64,000 nucleotides of DNA from NCBI GenBank assembly GCA_007922195.1, contig ML682003.1:5089018-5153017 (forward strand), given 5' to 3'. The first letter of the stretch is position 1, and the number at the start of each line of letters is the position of its first letter. The notes below the pieces were generated by a model. The model was given only the letters and a program-made list of their open reading frames with translations. It was not told the DNA's origin and made no database searches. Below, one piece after another: positions 21,871-33,509 of the stretch. This DNA is from Podocnemis expansa. Its lineage: Eukaryota; Chordata; Testudines; Podocnemididae. The translations under genes were made by a program, and so were the position numbers.

Positions 21871-22660
21871 CTGGATCAGGCCATGTGGTCATGGCTTCCT
21901 CTAGTTTCCATCCCCAGCGCAGCCTACTAGTCACTCAGAGCTCCCGTGGTTTGGGGTTGCACATTGTGGGCCCAATCCCTGCAGGCGCCTGGCAGCAGCT
22001 GGGCGGAGAAGCGAAGAGACGCATTCCTTCCAAAGGAAGCAGGCCTGCAGCTCGGACACCAGATACGCCAGCCAGGCTCCTGCCAGCTGCTCTGGAAAGG
22101 CTCAAAAGGGAAACCCCCTATTCATTTCACACAGATCCCAGGCCAGGCTGGAGGAGACCCAGCTAACCCAGACCAGGCTGCAGGGAGGGAATGGAGCAGC
22201 CTGCTGAGCTGTGAGGGCCAAGCTGATCAGTCTATGAGATCTCAGAGGTCTCCCACAGGGCGAAATGGATCCCCAGGGCCCCAGGCAGGAGGCTGCCTGC
22301 ATGTTCGCCCCTAGCTGGCCTCAGTGTCAGGGGGTTGAATTCCTGGGATGAGGCCAGTTAAACATCAGCCATGGGCTGGTTGCTGGCAAAGGTCCTGGCA
22401 GTCATGGGCTCCAGAGTGGGAGGTGCCAGCCTGGGCTCTAGGGGCAGTTCAGAGACAGCTTCCTCGGCAGGGTCCTGGCCAGGGACAGGTGACTCTGCAT
22501 CGGGCATGCTGGGTGGCCTTTGGCAAGCCCTTCCCTTACTCTGTGCCTCAGTTTCCCCTGTGTCAATTGGGCCAGCCTGGTGCTGCCTGGCGGGGGTGAA
22601 GGCAGCTGTGGGGCCAATGTGTGTGCAATCCTTCTGGTAGGGCAGGCTGGCAGGACAAGG
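21871..22660. other. Intergenic sequence with a possible MIR-like SINE
   Basis: The tract 'ctctgtgcctcagtttcccc' at about 22537-22556 is the best-conserved part of MIR-type SINEs in + orientation. The rest of the stretch is unclassified, and no gene is seen. Confidence 0.5.
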
Positions 22661-23640
22661 GCCGGGTTCTATATCTAGGGGTTTCCCAATAATGTAACAC
22701 CACCAACCGGCTAGAGCCCCCACCCAGATTTCTGGGAATCCTGCACTGTTCCCTGGGCACCCCAAAGGGGTAAGGCTTCCCCACTCACAAGCACGAGTCT
22801 GAGTGTAGTAAACAGAACTTTTAATAGTAGTAAAACAGAGTGTAAAAGGCCAAACAACAGAAATCAGCACTGATCTAGAAAATCAGTACGGAGCAAGGTT
22901 CCCAACAACCCACACTGCATAACAGAACATACGAGACTTAATGGTAAACCGGCACTGATCTGGGGAATCAGTGCTAGTCAGACGTCCAGCATGACCTCAC
23001 ATATCATAACAGCAAAGGTAAACCCACTAGCAAAATCAGCACCAATCTGGAGAATCAGTGCTAACTAGGCTCCCAACCAACCCTAGGGTATGTAGAGAGT
23101 GTCTTTCATGCCAGCTCCACCCACTGGTCACTCACACCACCCAGCTCACCCCTGACCGGTCTCACCAATCTACTCACAACACCCAGCTTGCTCTCACATC
23201 TACTGCTCCTCTTCAGGGATTGCAGCTAAGACACAGTTTACATCTCTGTAGTCATTCCTGCTCTTAACTTAAAGTAGCTGCAAACAGCTCTCTCTATTTA
23301 AATGACAAGACCCCAGAAGAAACCAAATCAGATCTACCATTAAACAGGCAACACAAGACACTAACAGCCTCAAGCCACCCCCACTCCCATTTCTTTCAGG
23401 CTGAAACATGCTGTAGCCTCTCTTACAAATCTTTTTCAGCTAAAGGTGGCTTTTACCCTTTACTTAACCCAAACAGATTTGAAACAAACAAAGAACAGCA
23501 ATTCACAAAAAGACAGTATTTAATATTTCTCCACCATCGAATTACAAATATTAACAGATTTGTGATCAAATAAATTCAAATACCATTACCCATATTGCTC
23601 TGCACCCATCGTTTGAATATGCTGATACATTCTTTGTGCT
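22660..23640 (-). repeat. Possible LTR-derived sequence with internal short repeats
   Basis: On the minus strand a poly(A)-like ATTAAA occurs at about 22820. Three copies of a motif built on a GCACTGAT...ATCAGTGC palindrome lie at about 22864-22890, 22950-22975 and 23035-23065, spaced by about 85 bases. No polymerase or gag is visible, so the LTR idea is inference. Confidence 0.35.
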
Positions 23641-24780
23641 TATGCAAACACAAAACCCATGCACAGCTTACACGTGTATGGACCTCTGAGGGGTGTGCGG
23701 GGCAGGCCAGCTGATACTGGGATTCTCTCTTTCCTCCTCTCAGTGACCCAGCAGGAGCTCACTGGGAGCTGCACACATGGTAGGCCAGGAACCCATCTCG
23801 CCTGGTCACCTGGGCATCACCCTGCCCAGCTGCAAGGGGAAGGGGGTGGACTCCCCTGCTCACGTAACCAAATTGTTATGCTGAGTGGCGGGTAAAAGAC
23901 TGTAATACCACACCTGCCATGGCTGCGCTACCTGCAGGTGCCCATGTGTGCCCCCAAAGCACCCCCCACTGTGCTAATGAACTCGTTCCTCACACCACCC
24001 TCTGCTGGGAGAAGCTGAGTCTGGGGGACATCAGGCCGCTGGACAGAATTTAGCCTCCTTGTTTCCCCAGGTTATTAATCCTAGCCCAGTGGCCCCTGCA
24101 AGTCACTGCCATCTGCATTTACTTGGGGCTGCCAGCCAGGCCCCCCCTGGGCTGATGGTGCCAAGCAGAGAGCCAGGTGGACCCAGCACTGGTGGGGCAC
24201 TTACGTGGCTGGGACCAGGTGCAGCCTCTTGCATGGTTGGATGCCCTGGTGTTGGTGCACTCGATGGCTGCTGGTGTCTCCTTCTGCCCTCAGCGCCAGG
24301 GCCCTGGCATGAGCCACGCTGCTGCCTGTGCCCATTACCCCAGCAGTCTGGGGCTCTGCCCCACATAGCATGGCACATCTGGAGCCCCCTCCCTCGCTGC
24401 CTGCTCCAGACTAGGACCCAGGTATGTGGAACATCAAAGTGTCCGTCCCTTTGCGTGCCCAGCTCAGGGCTCTGCCCTAGACCCTGAATACCAGGCACCA
24501 CCCCAGCCTTTTCCCTCCTCAGCATCTGCATCTCTGCGTCATACCAAGAGATAGAGCTCTAAATATACGGGGTAATCTGCTCCCAGGACTACCTGGGAAA
24601 GGGAGTCAGTGGAGCTAACCCCACAGAGACTGGAGTGACCTCAGGAGTCAGAGGAATTACTTTTGGGGTTACTCCTGGCAACACTGGGATTCCTGGGGCT
24701 TTGGCAGTATTACTTGGGGAGGGTAGATTGCTTTACTATTCTGGTTCTTCCTGGCTTTAAACAAATACTGAACTTTATAA
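23641..24780. other. Intergenic sequence, no gene recognised
   Basis: GC-rich open frames on both strands (for example 24059-24531) overlap each other and show no family resemblance. Confidence 0.4.
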
Positions 24781-26350
24781 ATCACTGTGGTACCCAAAGG
24801 ATTAAAGGCCAAACAAAGCCAAACAACAGCAGGGGAATCGATGCCGCTGGGGCTGCATCTCTGTCCCTGCCTTGAGTCAACTGGGGGCTGCTGGCCAGTG
24901 CAGCAGGGATCGGGGTATGGGGCCTGGCCCTTGCATACTTTTCAGGTGCAGCGATGTCTCTGAACAACAGTATCTGGCTGAGTTGGGCACAAAGTGTTTT
25001 TAATGTTTGCAGCTGGGAATGAAACATACAAACAGGCAGAGTGAAATAGGTGTATTTTCAAAGAGCCCAGCCCTTTTAAAGATACTCAACAGGGTTTTAC
25101 ACACCTAAAGTATTGGTTCAGGTTTGGAAAAGCATTCATAATTACTCCACATATTTGCATTTACCGTATATATAAAATTCAAACATTTTCACTTAACATT
25201 TTTTGCACCACTTCAGTCTTTTTTACACAACTGCACATTCTCATCTTGTGCATTCAGAGATAGGCAAGTTTCAGTGAAAATCTCTTACTTCCATTTTGTG
25301 AATTTTCAATAAATTGTCCTGCAGTCAAATCAGTCAAACTAAATTGGCTCTCTGCCTGCTGCTCCTCAGCAGTCATTTACAATTATTTACAGACAATTTC
25401 TTTGGGAGAAGAGACCATTTTCGTTCAGAATAACGACTCTTCGGAAGAAAAAGGTGGTAGTAGCCACTACCTGGCCCCCTTCTATAATTTGGGGAAAAGA
25501 AACCATTTTCCTTCAGAATAACAACTCTTGGGAAGAAAAAGGTGGTAGTACCCACTACCTGGCCCCCTTCTATAATTTGTTTAACTCTCAGGGTTGGGTC
25601 CAATGCGACTGCACTGAGTTACACATATACAGACATTACTGGGTTTTATTAAAGCAAGAACTTTTTTTCTAACATCATTACCCTTACACTCTTGGCTGGG
25701 TTTTTTTTTTTCTTTTTTTGTATTAATTTCTACATTTTAACTCTTCTCTTTTGTTTAAATCAGTTGCATTCATTTGACCATACCTTAACTCTATTTTATT
25801 ACCCTTTGCTGCCATAGCCTTTAACAAAAAACCAAGGAGCTTTAATGTTTCACTGGCAACATAGTTTTGTGATGTTACATCCTCCATTCTCCTCTTCAGA
25901 GTGCTGTGTTTATCAGCCACGGATTTACTGAGCAGATTCTCATACATTTTATTCATTTTTTAGGCCGGTGGTGCATTTTGCTTGTAAAGTTTGAGCCAGC
26001 AAGTACAGTCTCTGAAAGACAGCTAGCTGCCTTGGTCTGTGCTACAACAAAACCCTTTTTATATTCAAAGTAAAAGTCTCCAAGGTCCCCTCTGTTAAAA
26101 TTGCAGAAAAACAAAAGTGCAGGAGGAGGGGGGAGGCCTGAAGTAGAAAGCAACTGATTAACCCTGCGTGAGATGGTTTTAAAGTGCAGACTGAGAGCAG
26201 CAGCATTCCCTACTACTCCAACTGTGGCTTTAACCCCAAACTTCACAAACAAGGAGCACACACAAAAGGGAAAAGCAACTGGAAAAGAAGCAGGGAATAA
26301 CTCAGGAAGAAGGGAAAATCTAAACCAAGAAAAGTACAGCCAACAGCAAA
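24780..26350 (-). repeat. Unclassified repeat-like block with coding-like remnants
   Basis: The minus strand carries three neighbouring open pieces (26261-25953, 25956-25723, 25603-25373) with lysine-rich, protein-like composition but no motif I recognise. A poly(T) tract lies near 25700-25720. It could be a decayed retroelement. The 87-bp tandem duplication at 25401-25575 lies inside it. Confidence 0.3.
25401..25575. repeat. Tandem duplication, two units of 87-88 bp
   Basis: Units 25401-25487 and 25488-25575 share 'ccattttc-ttcagaataac', 'gaagaaaaaggtggtagta' and 'ccactacctggcccccttct', differing at about ten positions. This is a recent local duplication. Confidence 0.9.
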
Positions 26351-26984
26351 TCTAGAAGTGGGGCTCTATGGGCAAAGCATCTGGAAGCTTGCACGCCCAA
26401 CCCCTATCCTGGCTCAGACAGACAAGGAGCGTCACTCATATCCACTGTCATGAGGTTGGAAGTGCCAATACCTTTGCCAGCCAGTCCAAGGCTGTGCTCC
26501 CGGGTATCCCTGCAGGGATCAAGAGCCCATCCTCTGGCCGTTTCCCCTCCCTTATGGCCAAGTCAGAGTGCCAGTCTCTTAAGGCGGCTGTTAACTCTCC
26601 TGACTTCAAACCCTGAAGTATGGAAAGGTAGTTACTTACCAGTAACCGTCCTTCTTCGAGATGGGCTGCTCGGATTCATTCAGAAATAGGTGTCTCCGTG
26701 CCGGAATGCCGGATTGGTTGGAACTTTTTGCCCTAGACTAGCAGAAGAGGGCAGGCGGCCACTGCCCCCCGCACCACCCCATGGCTATATAGGTGGCCGC
26801 TGCCCAGCCCCTACCCAGTTCCTAAGAGACGCCAACTCCAAGTGCAGGGATGGGGAGAGGGTTCTGAATGAATCCAAGCAGCCCATCTCAAAGAAGGACG
26901 GTTACTGGTGAGTAACCCACTGTTCTTCTTCGAGCGCTGCTTGGATACATTCAGAAATAGGTGACTGCTAGCCATGCTGATGGA

Positions 26985-28601
26985 TGGCAGGTGGAGTTGG
27001 CTCTTCCGCCTTCAGCACGGCATAACTCCACATGGGTATTTGTCCAACGAGCAGGGTCCTGGAGGGGTCTAGGAGATCAACCCAAGGACCGTTGCCCCGA
27101 CAGGGATTGCAGGACCTAACCCAGTGGAGAAAGTAGGCCCAGTTTGTCTGAGTGCCTATAGTGGCGCTTAAGGAGGAGAGCCTGAAGTCACCTTACACAT
27201 AAATGAGATATGAATGCATCATAGTTAAAGTCGAGGAATGAGACTCTAACCACTCTGCCTAAAGACATATTGGCAGAGGTGGGATAAAAATCAGATTAGA
27301 GTTCTGGCAGTACCATGTGTTAACATACCTCCTATAAGGTAATTCAAGAGGCAGTAGGGTTGTCGGGCTGGCATTGGCAGGTACCGACACTGTCATAACC
27401 GGTGGGCTGGCGGTGATGGTCATCAGTACTGTTAGAAAGCCCCGAGGGGAGGGGAGTCTCTTCCCTCCATTCGATATTGTAGGGCACCTATGGGACAAGG
27501 GGTCAAGCTGGAGACTTGAACAGGGGGTTGGTGTTCCCCCGGGACCTGCAGCTGTGACATGCCTGCCAGAGGATTTCAGGTATATTAATCTGGCGCAGTC
27601 AGTATCCCACGGGGGGGGCGCTGGGGTGGAAGGGAAGAATCTGGAGAAAGTGCAGTGAGCTACTTCAAGAAGGTATCGGGACGTTGGCAACAACAATCGA
27701 TATCCCTAAAGACACAGTCATAACGAGATGATGGGAGCTGCTTGGGGCCCCAATGCCTGGTCCATGCTATGGAAGTAAAAGAGAAGCACAGGTAGTGTCA
27801 TGACAGACCCCACTGGGGGAATGTCAAAAAGTGAATCCTTACATGCCAAGGACGTAGTAGTACTACTATCTACGCCCTTCCCTTCCCTTTTGTTTAGAGT
27901 TTCCTCAACAGGAAAGCAGCCGTAGGCATGCTACGGTGAAGGGTTTGGACACGGTGGGCTGTGGGTTGGTAATGGTTCATAAGTCCGGTAGCTCCGGTCG
28001 CTAGTACCCATGGCCTAAGATTTCACACACTTCAGCCAGATGGTCTCACCCTGCCGGGGGGTGGGGGGGGGGGGATGGAAGAGGACACTGATGTAGGAGA
28101 GAGACCAAGCCCAATTAAGACTGCATCGGGGTGCCCAATCGGGTTGATGCGCCCTCCAGGAAGGAGCCCCAGGGACGTACAGAGGAGGCAGGCTTCTCCA
28201 CAGTGGCAGGGCAGTGGGGTGCTACCCGTTGGGGTGCATCCCACCCTCTCCTCTGTCCTTTTTCCTTTTTTTAGTATACCTGGAATATCCTCCACAGGTA
28301 TGGTAGTGAAGGAATGGGTCCTACCGGAAGGTGGGCTCAAACAAGGGTAAGCCCATTGCCAAATATCTGTATAATGAGTGTAACTTCAGGTTCGCAAAGA
28401 GTGAGCATTAGAGTCGAACTCTGTCACGACAGTTAGGGCAGGGTATGTCTTCTAAGATACGCCGACTGAGCGCTCTGGGTCTTATGGGAGAGAGGGAAAT
28501 GTACCCACCAGACTCTTGAATTAAGGTCTCCTATAGCTAAGCCAGGAGACTCATGGTACTAAGGACGTACCCAGGGAAGGTGGCTACGTGAGAGACACCA
28601 C
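26985..28601. other. Foreign core of the second DIRS element, left part, unidentified
   Basis: No reverse transcriptase, recombinase or known repeat signature. Moderate GC; open frames on opposite strands overlap (28032-28350). It contains a G homopolymer near 28060-28075. Origin unknown. Confidence 0.5.
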
Positions 28602-29142
28602 GGCTGTGTTCACACGCACAGGGTTATTTCGAAACAAGTTGTGTCGAAACAACTTGTTTTGAAACAACACCTTATTTCGAAATATCTTATTTCGAATNNN
28701 NNNNNNNNNNNNNNNNNNNNNNNNNNNNNNNNNNNNNNNNNNNNNNNNNNNNNNNNNNNNNNNNNNNNNNNNNNNNNNNNNNNNNNNNNNNNNNNNNNNN
28801 NNNNNNNNNNNNNNNNNNNNNNNNNNNNNNNNNNNNNNNNNNNNNNNNNNNNNNNNNNNNNNNNNNNNNNNNNNNNNNNNNNNNNNNNNNNNNNNNNNNN
28901 NNNNNNNNNNNNNNNNNNNNNNNNNNNNNNNNNNNNNNNNNNNNNNNNNNNNNNNNNNNNNNNNNNNNNNNNNNNNNNNNNNNNNNNNNNNNNNNNNNNN
29001 NNNNNNNNNNNNNNNNNNNNNNNNNNNNNNNNNNNNNNNNNNNNNNNNNNNNNNNNNNNNNNNNNNNNNNNNNNNNNNNNNNNNNNNNNNNNNNNNNAAC
29101 AACAAGGTTGTTTCGAAACAAAAGTGCCGTGTGAACACAGCC
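28602..29142. mobile_element. Palindromic MITE containing the assembly gap
   Basis: Left end GGCTGTGTTCACACG and right end CGTGTGAACACAGCC are perfect inverted repeats, flanked by cac on both sides. The inner sequence alternates 'tttcgaaaca' motifs in both orientations up to the gap, so the element is nearly one large hairpin. Confidence 0.85.
28697..29097. other. Assembly gap (401 N)
   Basis: Run of N inside the palindromic MITE. The hairpin-prone flanks probably caused the gap. Open frames drawn through it are meaningless. Confidence 0.98.
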
Positions 29143-29438
29143 CACTGGACGAATGCCCTGGTGGGCGAAGTTTGGTGCCAGAGGAGCAACCATCTGTGAA
29201 GACGGTTCCCAGACTGACACTGGGGAAGACGAGCTGTGATCATAGGTGTATTGAAAGGATGAGCCTTCCTATGTATGACTGAGTGGCAAAGGGAAAGTCT
29301 AGTTGGTTTTGCAACTTATATCTGAATATTGCCTCTGGGTTTTGGGCCCGAGGGGCTTCTGATTGGAATGTAATGGAAACAGTCCCTTCAGGGATAGGGA
29401 GGAAGATATCTTGGGCTCCTTTCATGAGGGACAAGAAA

Positions 29439-29623
29439 CAATGTTCCTTCTAAATACTTGTAGACTTTGTGCGCAAACAATTTCTTTGTGTGCACAAAAA
29501 CATTCCTTTGTGAGCACCAATATTAGGACTATTGAATTTTTTTGTGATCACTTAATTTTGTTGCGTGCGCAGGTTCATGACCTGTGTGCGCGTGCACATG
29601 TGCATAGCTTAGAGGGAACAGTG
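29439..29623. mobile_element. hAT-like MITE, 185 bp
   Basis: Termini CAATGTTCCTTCTAA and TTAGAGGGAACAGTG. The flanks acaagaaa (29431-29438) and gcaagaac (29624-29631) match at 6 of 8. The interior alternates 'tgtgcgc' and 'gtgcaca' motifs. Confidence 0.8.
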
Positions 29624-29631
29624 GCAAGAAC

Positions 29632-30785
29632 CCATGTACCAGCTTGGGGCCTGGGTACATGCCACTAGTGGCGATTGAAATCCCAGGTTGGGAGCATTCC
29701 AGAGGAATGGGTCTACCGCTCGCTTGCTTAACCTCCTTCCCTCTGTATAGTTTGGAGGACGGTAGAAGAATGGGCAGCAGCCCCATTCTACGGCTATGCT
29801 CAGCTTTAAGCTGAGGTAGAAGACTTGATGGTTCATATCGCCAAGGGCCATGAGAGAGTTAGCCACGGCTATGTCTGGTTGCTAGGTCCCAGCATTTATG
29901 TCTGGTACACAGGCGGTGGGGCGAATTACTTGACCCCTGTGGTCAGGGAGGGTTACAAATGTGAACGTATACTCGCGGTCTCAATGAGGGTCGATTGGGG
30001 ACCATGGCTGAACACCAGCGAGAGAGCGGTAGGGGTGAGCGTGGCGGTGAACCCATTCACCTTGTGGTCAGGGCATGGAACCAATAGTAGGGGTTCTTTG
30101 TCTCATGGGTTGGGTAGACAACAGTGGGTGATGCACTCTCTGATGTTGGAAATGTGTTCTGCGAGTGTCGTATCCACCCCCTCCAGTAAGAGGGTCACCG
30201 CAGAGGAAGGGGAAAGGGAAGGGGGGTCTTCCCCTAACGGAGTGTATGCAATAGTGGTAGCCTCTTTGGGCTAGGGCCAGTGGCCATCAATTGCCTTCCT
30301 GGGTTTAGACGGCAGGCTTCCATGATACCCTCCACTGAGAAGAGGAATTTGAATAATGAGGGGCCAGCCCCCACAAGGCCTAGGGACCAATCCTGTCAGA
30401 GGGAGTTTGTGTCACGTGTGAATCGCCTGTCCTCACCAGGGAGGGGGTGAGGAAGGGAGAGAAGGGTTAGTTGTCATTTTGGAAAGGAGAGTCCCGCCAC
30501 TGGGAGTTGAACACCCGCCGCGGCATAGGGGGCGCTGGGTGTCACCTATTAGGCCACCGAGGGGGCCTGGCAGCGATCTGGGTGGTTATAACCCAATTGA
30601 TGACCAGAGTTGAGAGCTCTCCCAGAGCTGTCCTGGGGGTTCCCCAGAGGGGTTCAAACGGAAGTTATGGTGGTAAGGACAAGTCCTCACCAGCAACAGT
30701 TGTGGCGGGGGGAGAAGAGTTAAACATGACCTATTACCGGCCTTACGGGGCCAGAGGGCGTGGAAGTGGCCCCATTTTGAGAAGG
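29632..30785. other. Foreign core of the second DIRS element, right part, unidentified
   Basis: Contains a 149-residue open frame on + (29825-30274) with no recognisable motif. At about 30490-30560 (- strand) there is a tRNA-like arrangement, described under findings. No known repeat family is seen. Confidence 0.4.
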
Positions 30786-32455
30786 CCATAATATTTTAGC
30801 TCTCCCCTGGGGTCACAGGCAGTGCCCAGGACAGACGAGGTCTCCCCAGGGGAGAGGGCATCTCCCCCAAATGTCAAGTCGAGGGCAACCTGCTGTGAGG
30901 CCAGAGGAACTCTGGCTTCCTGCAGCCAGGCTGCACGGCGCAGTGTTATGGCAGAGGCCATAGTTCGGGCCGCCGTATTCACAGAGTCCCAGGATGAAAG
31001 GAGGTGGTCTTGGGAGGCTATTTTACCCTCTTTCAGGAAAGCCTCGTAGTCGTCCCTCTCCACCAGTGGGAGTAGGTGTCTAAATGTATGGAGTGACTCC
31101 CACACATGTATCAGCTAATGAGGGCCTGATTGTTCACGACCCTCAGTTGGCAGGCTGAGGAGGAGTAAACTTTGTGGCCTAGTAAGTCGAGCTCCCTAGC
31201 GTCCCTCAATGTCGGGAGGGGATCAGGACCGACCTGCCCTGGCCCTAAGGCCACCTCCGCCACTGCATGAGGAGGGGCTGGATGGTGGCTAAGTGAGGGG
31301 AATTCAGGCCCTGGGACTCTATATTTAAGACCAGCCGTATCCAAAATCGGGGAGATGCAACCCGGATTCTGCCAGTGGGAGGAGGCTAAGTCCAAAATGC
31401 TGGGGTGGAGGGGCACTGTAACTGGTGCCGCCAGTGAAAAGAGTGGCCCAAAAAGTGTCCGAGGGTGACTTGGAGGATTGAACCCCCATGCCCATGTGGG
31501 CAGAGACATGACACAGGAAGTTGAAGTGCACCAACAAATCACTGGTATAGGAAGATGGTACTGGGTTCAGTGTTTTCACCGGTGCTGAGGGGGCCAATTC
31601 TGGTGAGGTTCGAGGGACCTCTTGTGGGGAACAATCCCAGGGGTGATACTGGAAGGGCAACGGCGCCAAGAGTCAGCACCAAGGCCATTTGGAGCCTCTT
31701 GAAGAGCCTTCACCCGGGCTGGAACAGGGGGAAGCCTCTTGGGATTCCCAAGGTGGCATCGGAGAAGGGAGGGTGGTATGGTGCCGTGGGGATGGCTCCA
31801 AGGTACCAAGACTCCCAGGGGGCTCTGGTGTTCCAGGCCCCATGGCCGGCAATGGAGAGGGCGAACGGTGCCGCATGCGTGGCACCCAGGCCTTCGAAAG
31901 GAAGGCCAGCTTCCCCCTTTTGGGTGGCACCAGAGAAGGGGCCGTAGGCAACAGGAGGAGCGCCCTCGCTGCCTCCACTGCCTCTGGGGTTGATGAGGTT
32001 GGCACTGAGGCCGACTGGTCCCAGGGAGAGCCCTGTGCTGAGGGGGCGGGGCTTCTTCCGTGCCGCAGCGCCGACGGCACCAAGCTAGTCCTGCGGCGCC
32101 GATCGGTGCAGTGCCGGGCAGCAGACTCCAGTGCCGAGCTGGCATACGGTGCTGCAGGAGGCCCCAAAGCCTTGGGGGAGAAGTGCTGGGCCTGCTGAGA
32201 GGCCAGGACACGGCACCTCTGCTCCCTGGCCCTGGGTTTAAAGGACAGGCAGAGGGAGCACGCGGTGACCTCATGGCTTTCACCGAGGCACCAGAGGCAC
32301 TTCTCGTGGAGATCATCCCATGGGAAGGCCTTGCCACACTCAGCACAGGGCTTAAATCCTGGCATGCCGGACAGTGCTGGAGCGCGATGTTCCAGCCTGG
32401 AAAGGGAGACCTTCTTCAGAGGATCCAAGTCCACAAATAGTGGCGAGAGGCTCAT
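30743..32455 (-). pseudogene. DIRS gag-like protein of the second element
   Basis: Starts around 32455 and includes C-x2-C-x13-C-x2-C-x4-H (CAECGKAF...EKCLWCLGESH), a Pro/Ser-rich middle, then at 31105-30743 VNTAARTMASAITLRRAAWL, homologous to the LAP2-alpha-like segment of the first DIRS gag. Open pieces 32455-31673, 31669-31325, 31542-31111 and 31105-30743 are in different frames, so it is broken. Homology ends at about 30785, where the foreign core begins. Confidence 0.8.
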
Positions 32456-32702
32456 TCACAGTTGAGGACAGACTGCTTGTGAAGCAAGGAGCAGGCAGTT
32501 CTACCACCGATACTGAGGCAGAAGAAATGAAAACTGGGGAGGGGCCAGGAGCAGCCACCTATATAGCCATGGGGTGGCGCGGGGGGCGGTGGCCACCTGC
32601 CCTCCTCTGACAGGCTAGACCAAAAAGTTCCGACCAATCCGGCGCTCCGGCACAGAGACACCTATTTCTGAATGTATCCGAGCAGCGCTCGAAGAAGAAT
32701 GA

Positions 32703-33505
32703 GAGAATTACAGAAGATGAAGGTGGGATGGGACCTCAACACTCATCTAGTCCAACCCCTGCTCACAGTAGGACCAGCCCCAACTCAGTCCTCCCAGCCA
32801 GGGCTTTGTCTTGCCAGGCCTTAAAAAGAGGGGTGGCTTTTGGCTGTTGGGGACCCTAGATGAAGGCCCACTGTGAGGGGTGCCCTATAGGCCCATGCCC
32901 CCCGTGTTCCCGGCTCCCCCACTACAGACCTGGCTCCTCCACCTCCAGCCCTGGCCCCCAAACTGCCACTCCAGATCCCAGCTGCTGGCCCCAGCCCCAG
33001 GAGCTGCTCCTCCTGCTGCCAGCTGAGGCAGACGCAGCTTTTGGGGAAGGTGAGGCAGGCGACAGGGCCCCCTTCTGCTTGGGGCCTAGGCATGCGCCAG
33101 CTTCCTCTACCCCAAAAATCGCCTCTGCTTAAAAACTGCTAAGAATGGAGATCCCACCACCGCCCTAGGTGACCCATTCTAGTGCTTCACCATGCTCCCG
33201 CTGAAAAAAGTTTTCCTGATATCCAGCTTAGACCCCCCCCTCACTGCAACTTGAGGCCATTGCTCCTTGCTCTGCTATCTGTCACCCCTGAGAACAGCCC
33301 AGCTCCATCCTCCCTGGAACCCCCTTCGGGTAGTTAAAAGCTGCTACCAAATCTCCTGTCACTCTTACTTCCACAGACTGAACAAGCCCATATCCCTCAG
33401 CATCTCCTCAGAAGCCATGCGTTCCAGCCCCGTAATAATTTTTGTTGCCCTGCGCTGGAGTGTGCAATTTCTCCTCTTCCTGTAGTGTCAGATTATCTAT
33501 ACCTT
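32703..33505 (-). repeat. CR1 LINE 3' portion, interrupted
   Basis: Begins with the CR1 3' end ('tcatctagtccaacccctgc', 'cagccagggctttgtc'), is broken by a 300-bp hAT element at 32828, and continues from 33136 to about 33500 ('gagatcccaccaccgcccta', 'gttttcctgatatccagc'). Confidence 0.85.
32828..33127. mobile_element. hAT-like MITE, 300 bp, perfect 8-bp target duplication
   Basis: Inserted in CR1 and flanked by cttaaaaa on both sides (32820-32827, 33128-33135). Ends GAGGGGTGGCTTTT and AAAATCGCCTCTG form an imperfect inverted pair. Confidence 0.85.
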
Positions 33506-33509
33506 ATAG

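Larger units (their letters stand above)
26627..32700 (-). mobile_element. Second DIRS-type element, non-autonomous, with replaced core
   Basis: The left terminus (26627 on, 'gttacttaccagtaaccgtc') and right terminus (to about 32700) form inverted repeats of about 170 bp sharing 'cattcagaaataggtgtctc' and a ctatatag box. The internal complementary region is at about 26880-26960. The gag is homologous to the first element (32455-30743, - strand). Between about 27000 and 30785, where reverse transcriptase, RNase H and recombinase should be, I find none of their motifs on either strand. The core is unrelated sequence into which a MITE (28602-29142) and a hAT element (29439-29623) later inserted. 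It would need enzymes from a full element to move. Confidence 0.85.

Noticed and set aside
22860..23070. CRISPR-like spaced repeats
   Set aside because: Only three imperfect motifs in a vertebrate repeat context; there are no cas genes and the spacing units are similar, not unique.
28584..29282. Frames of 177-219 residues across the N run
   Set aside because: Most residues are unknown because of the assembly gap inside a MITE.
31689..32198. 169-residue + strand frame
   Set aside because: It is the antisense shadow of the second DIRS gag.
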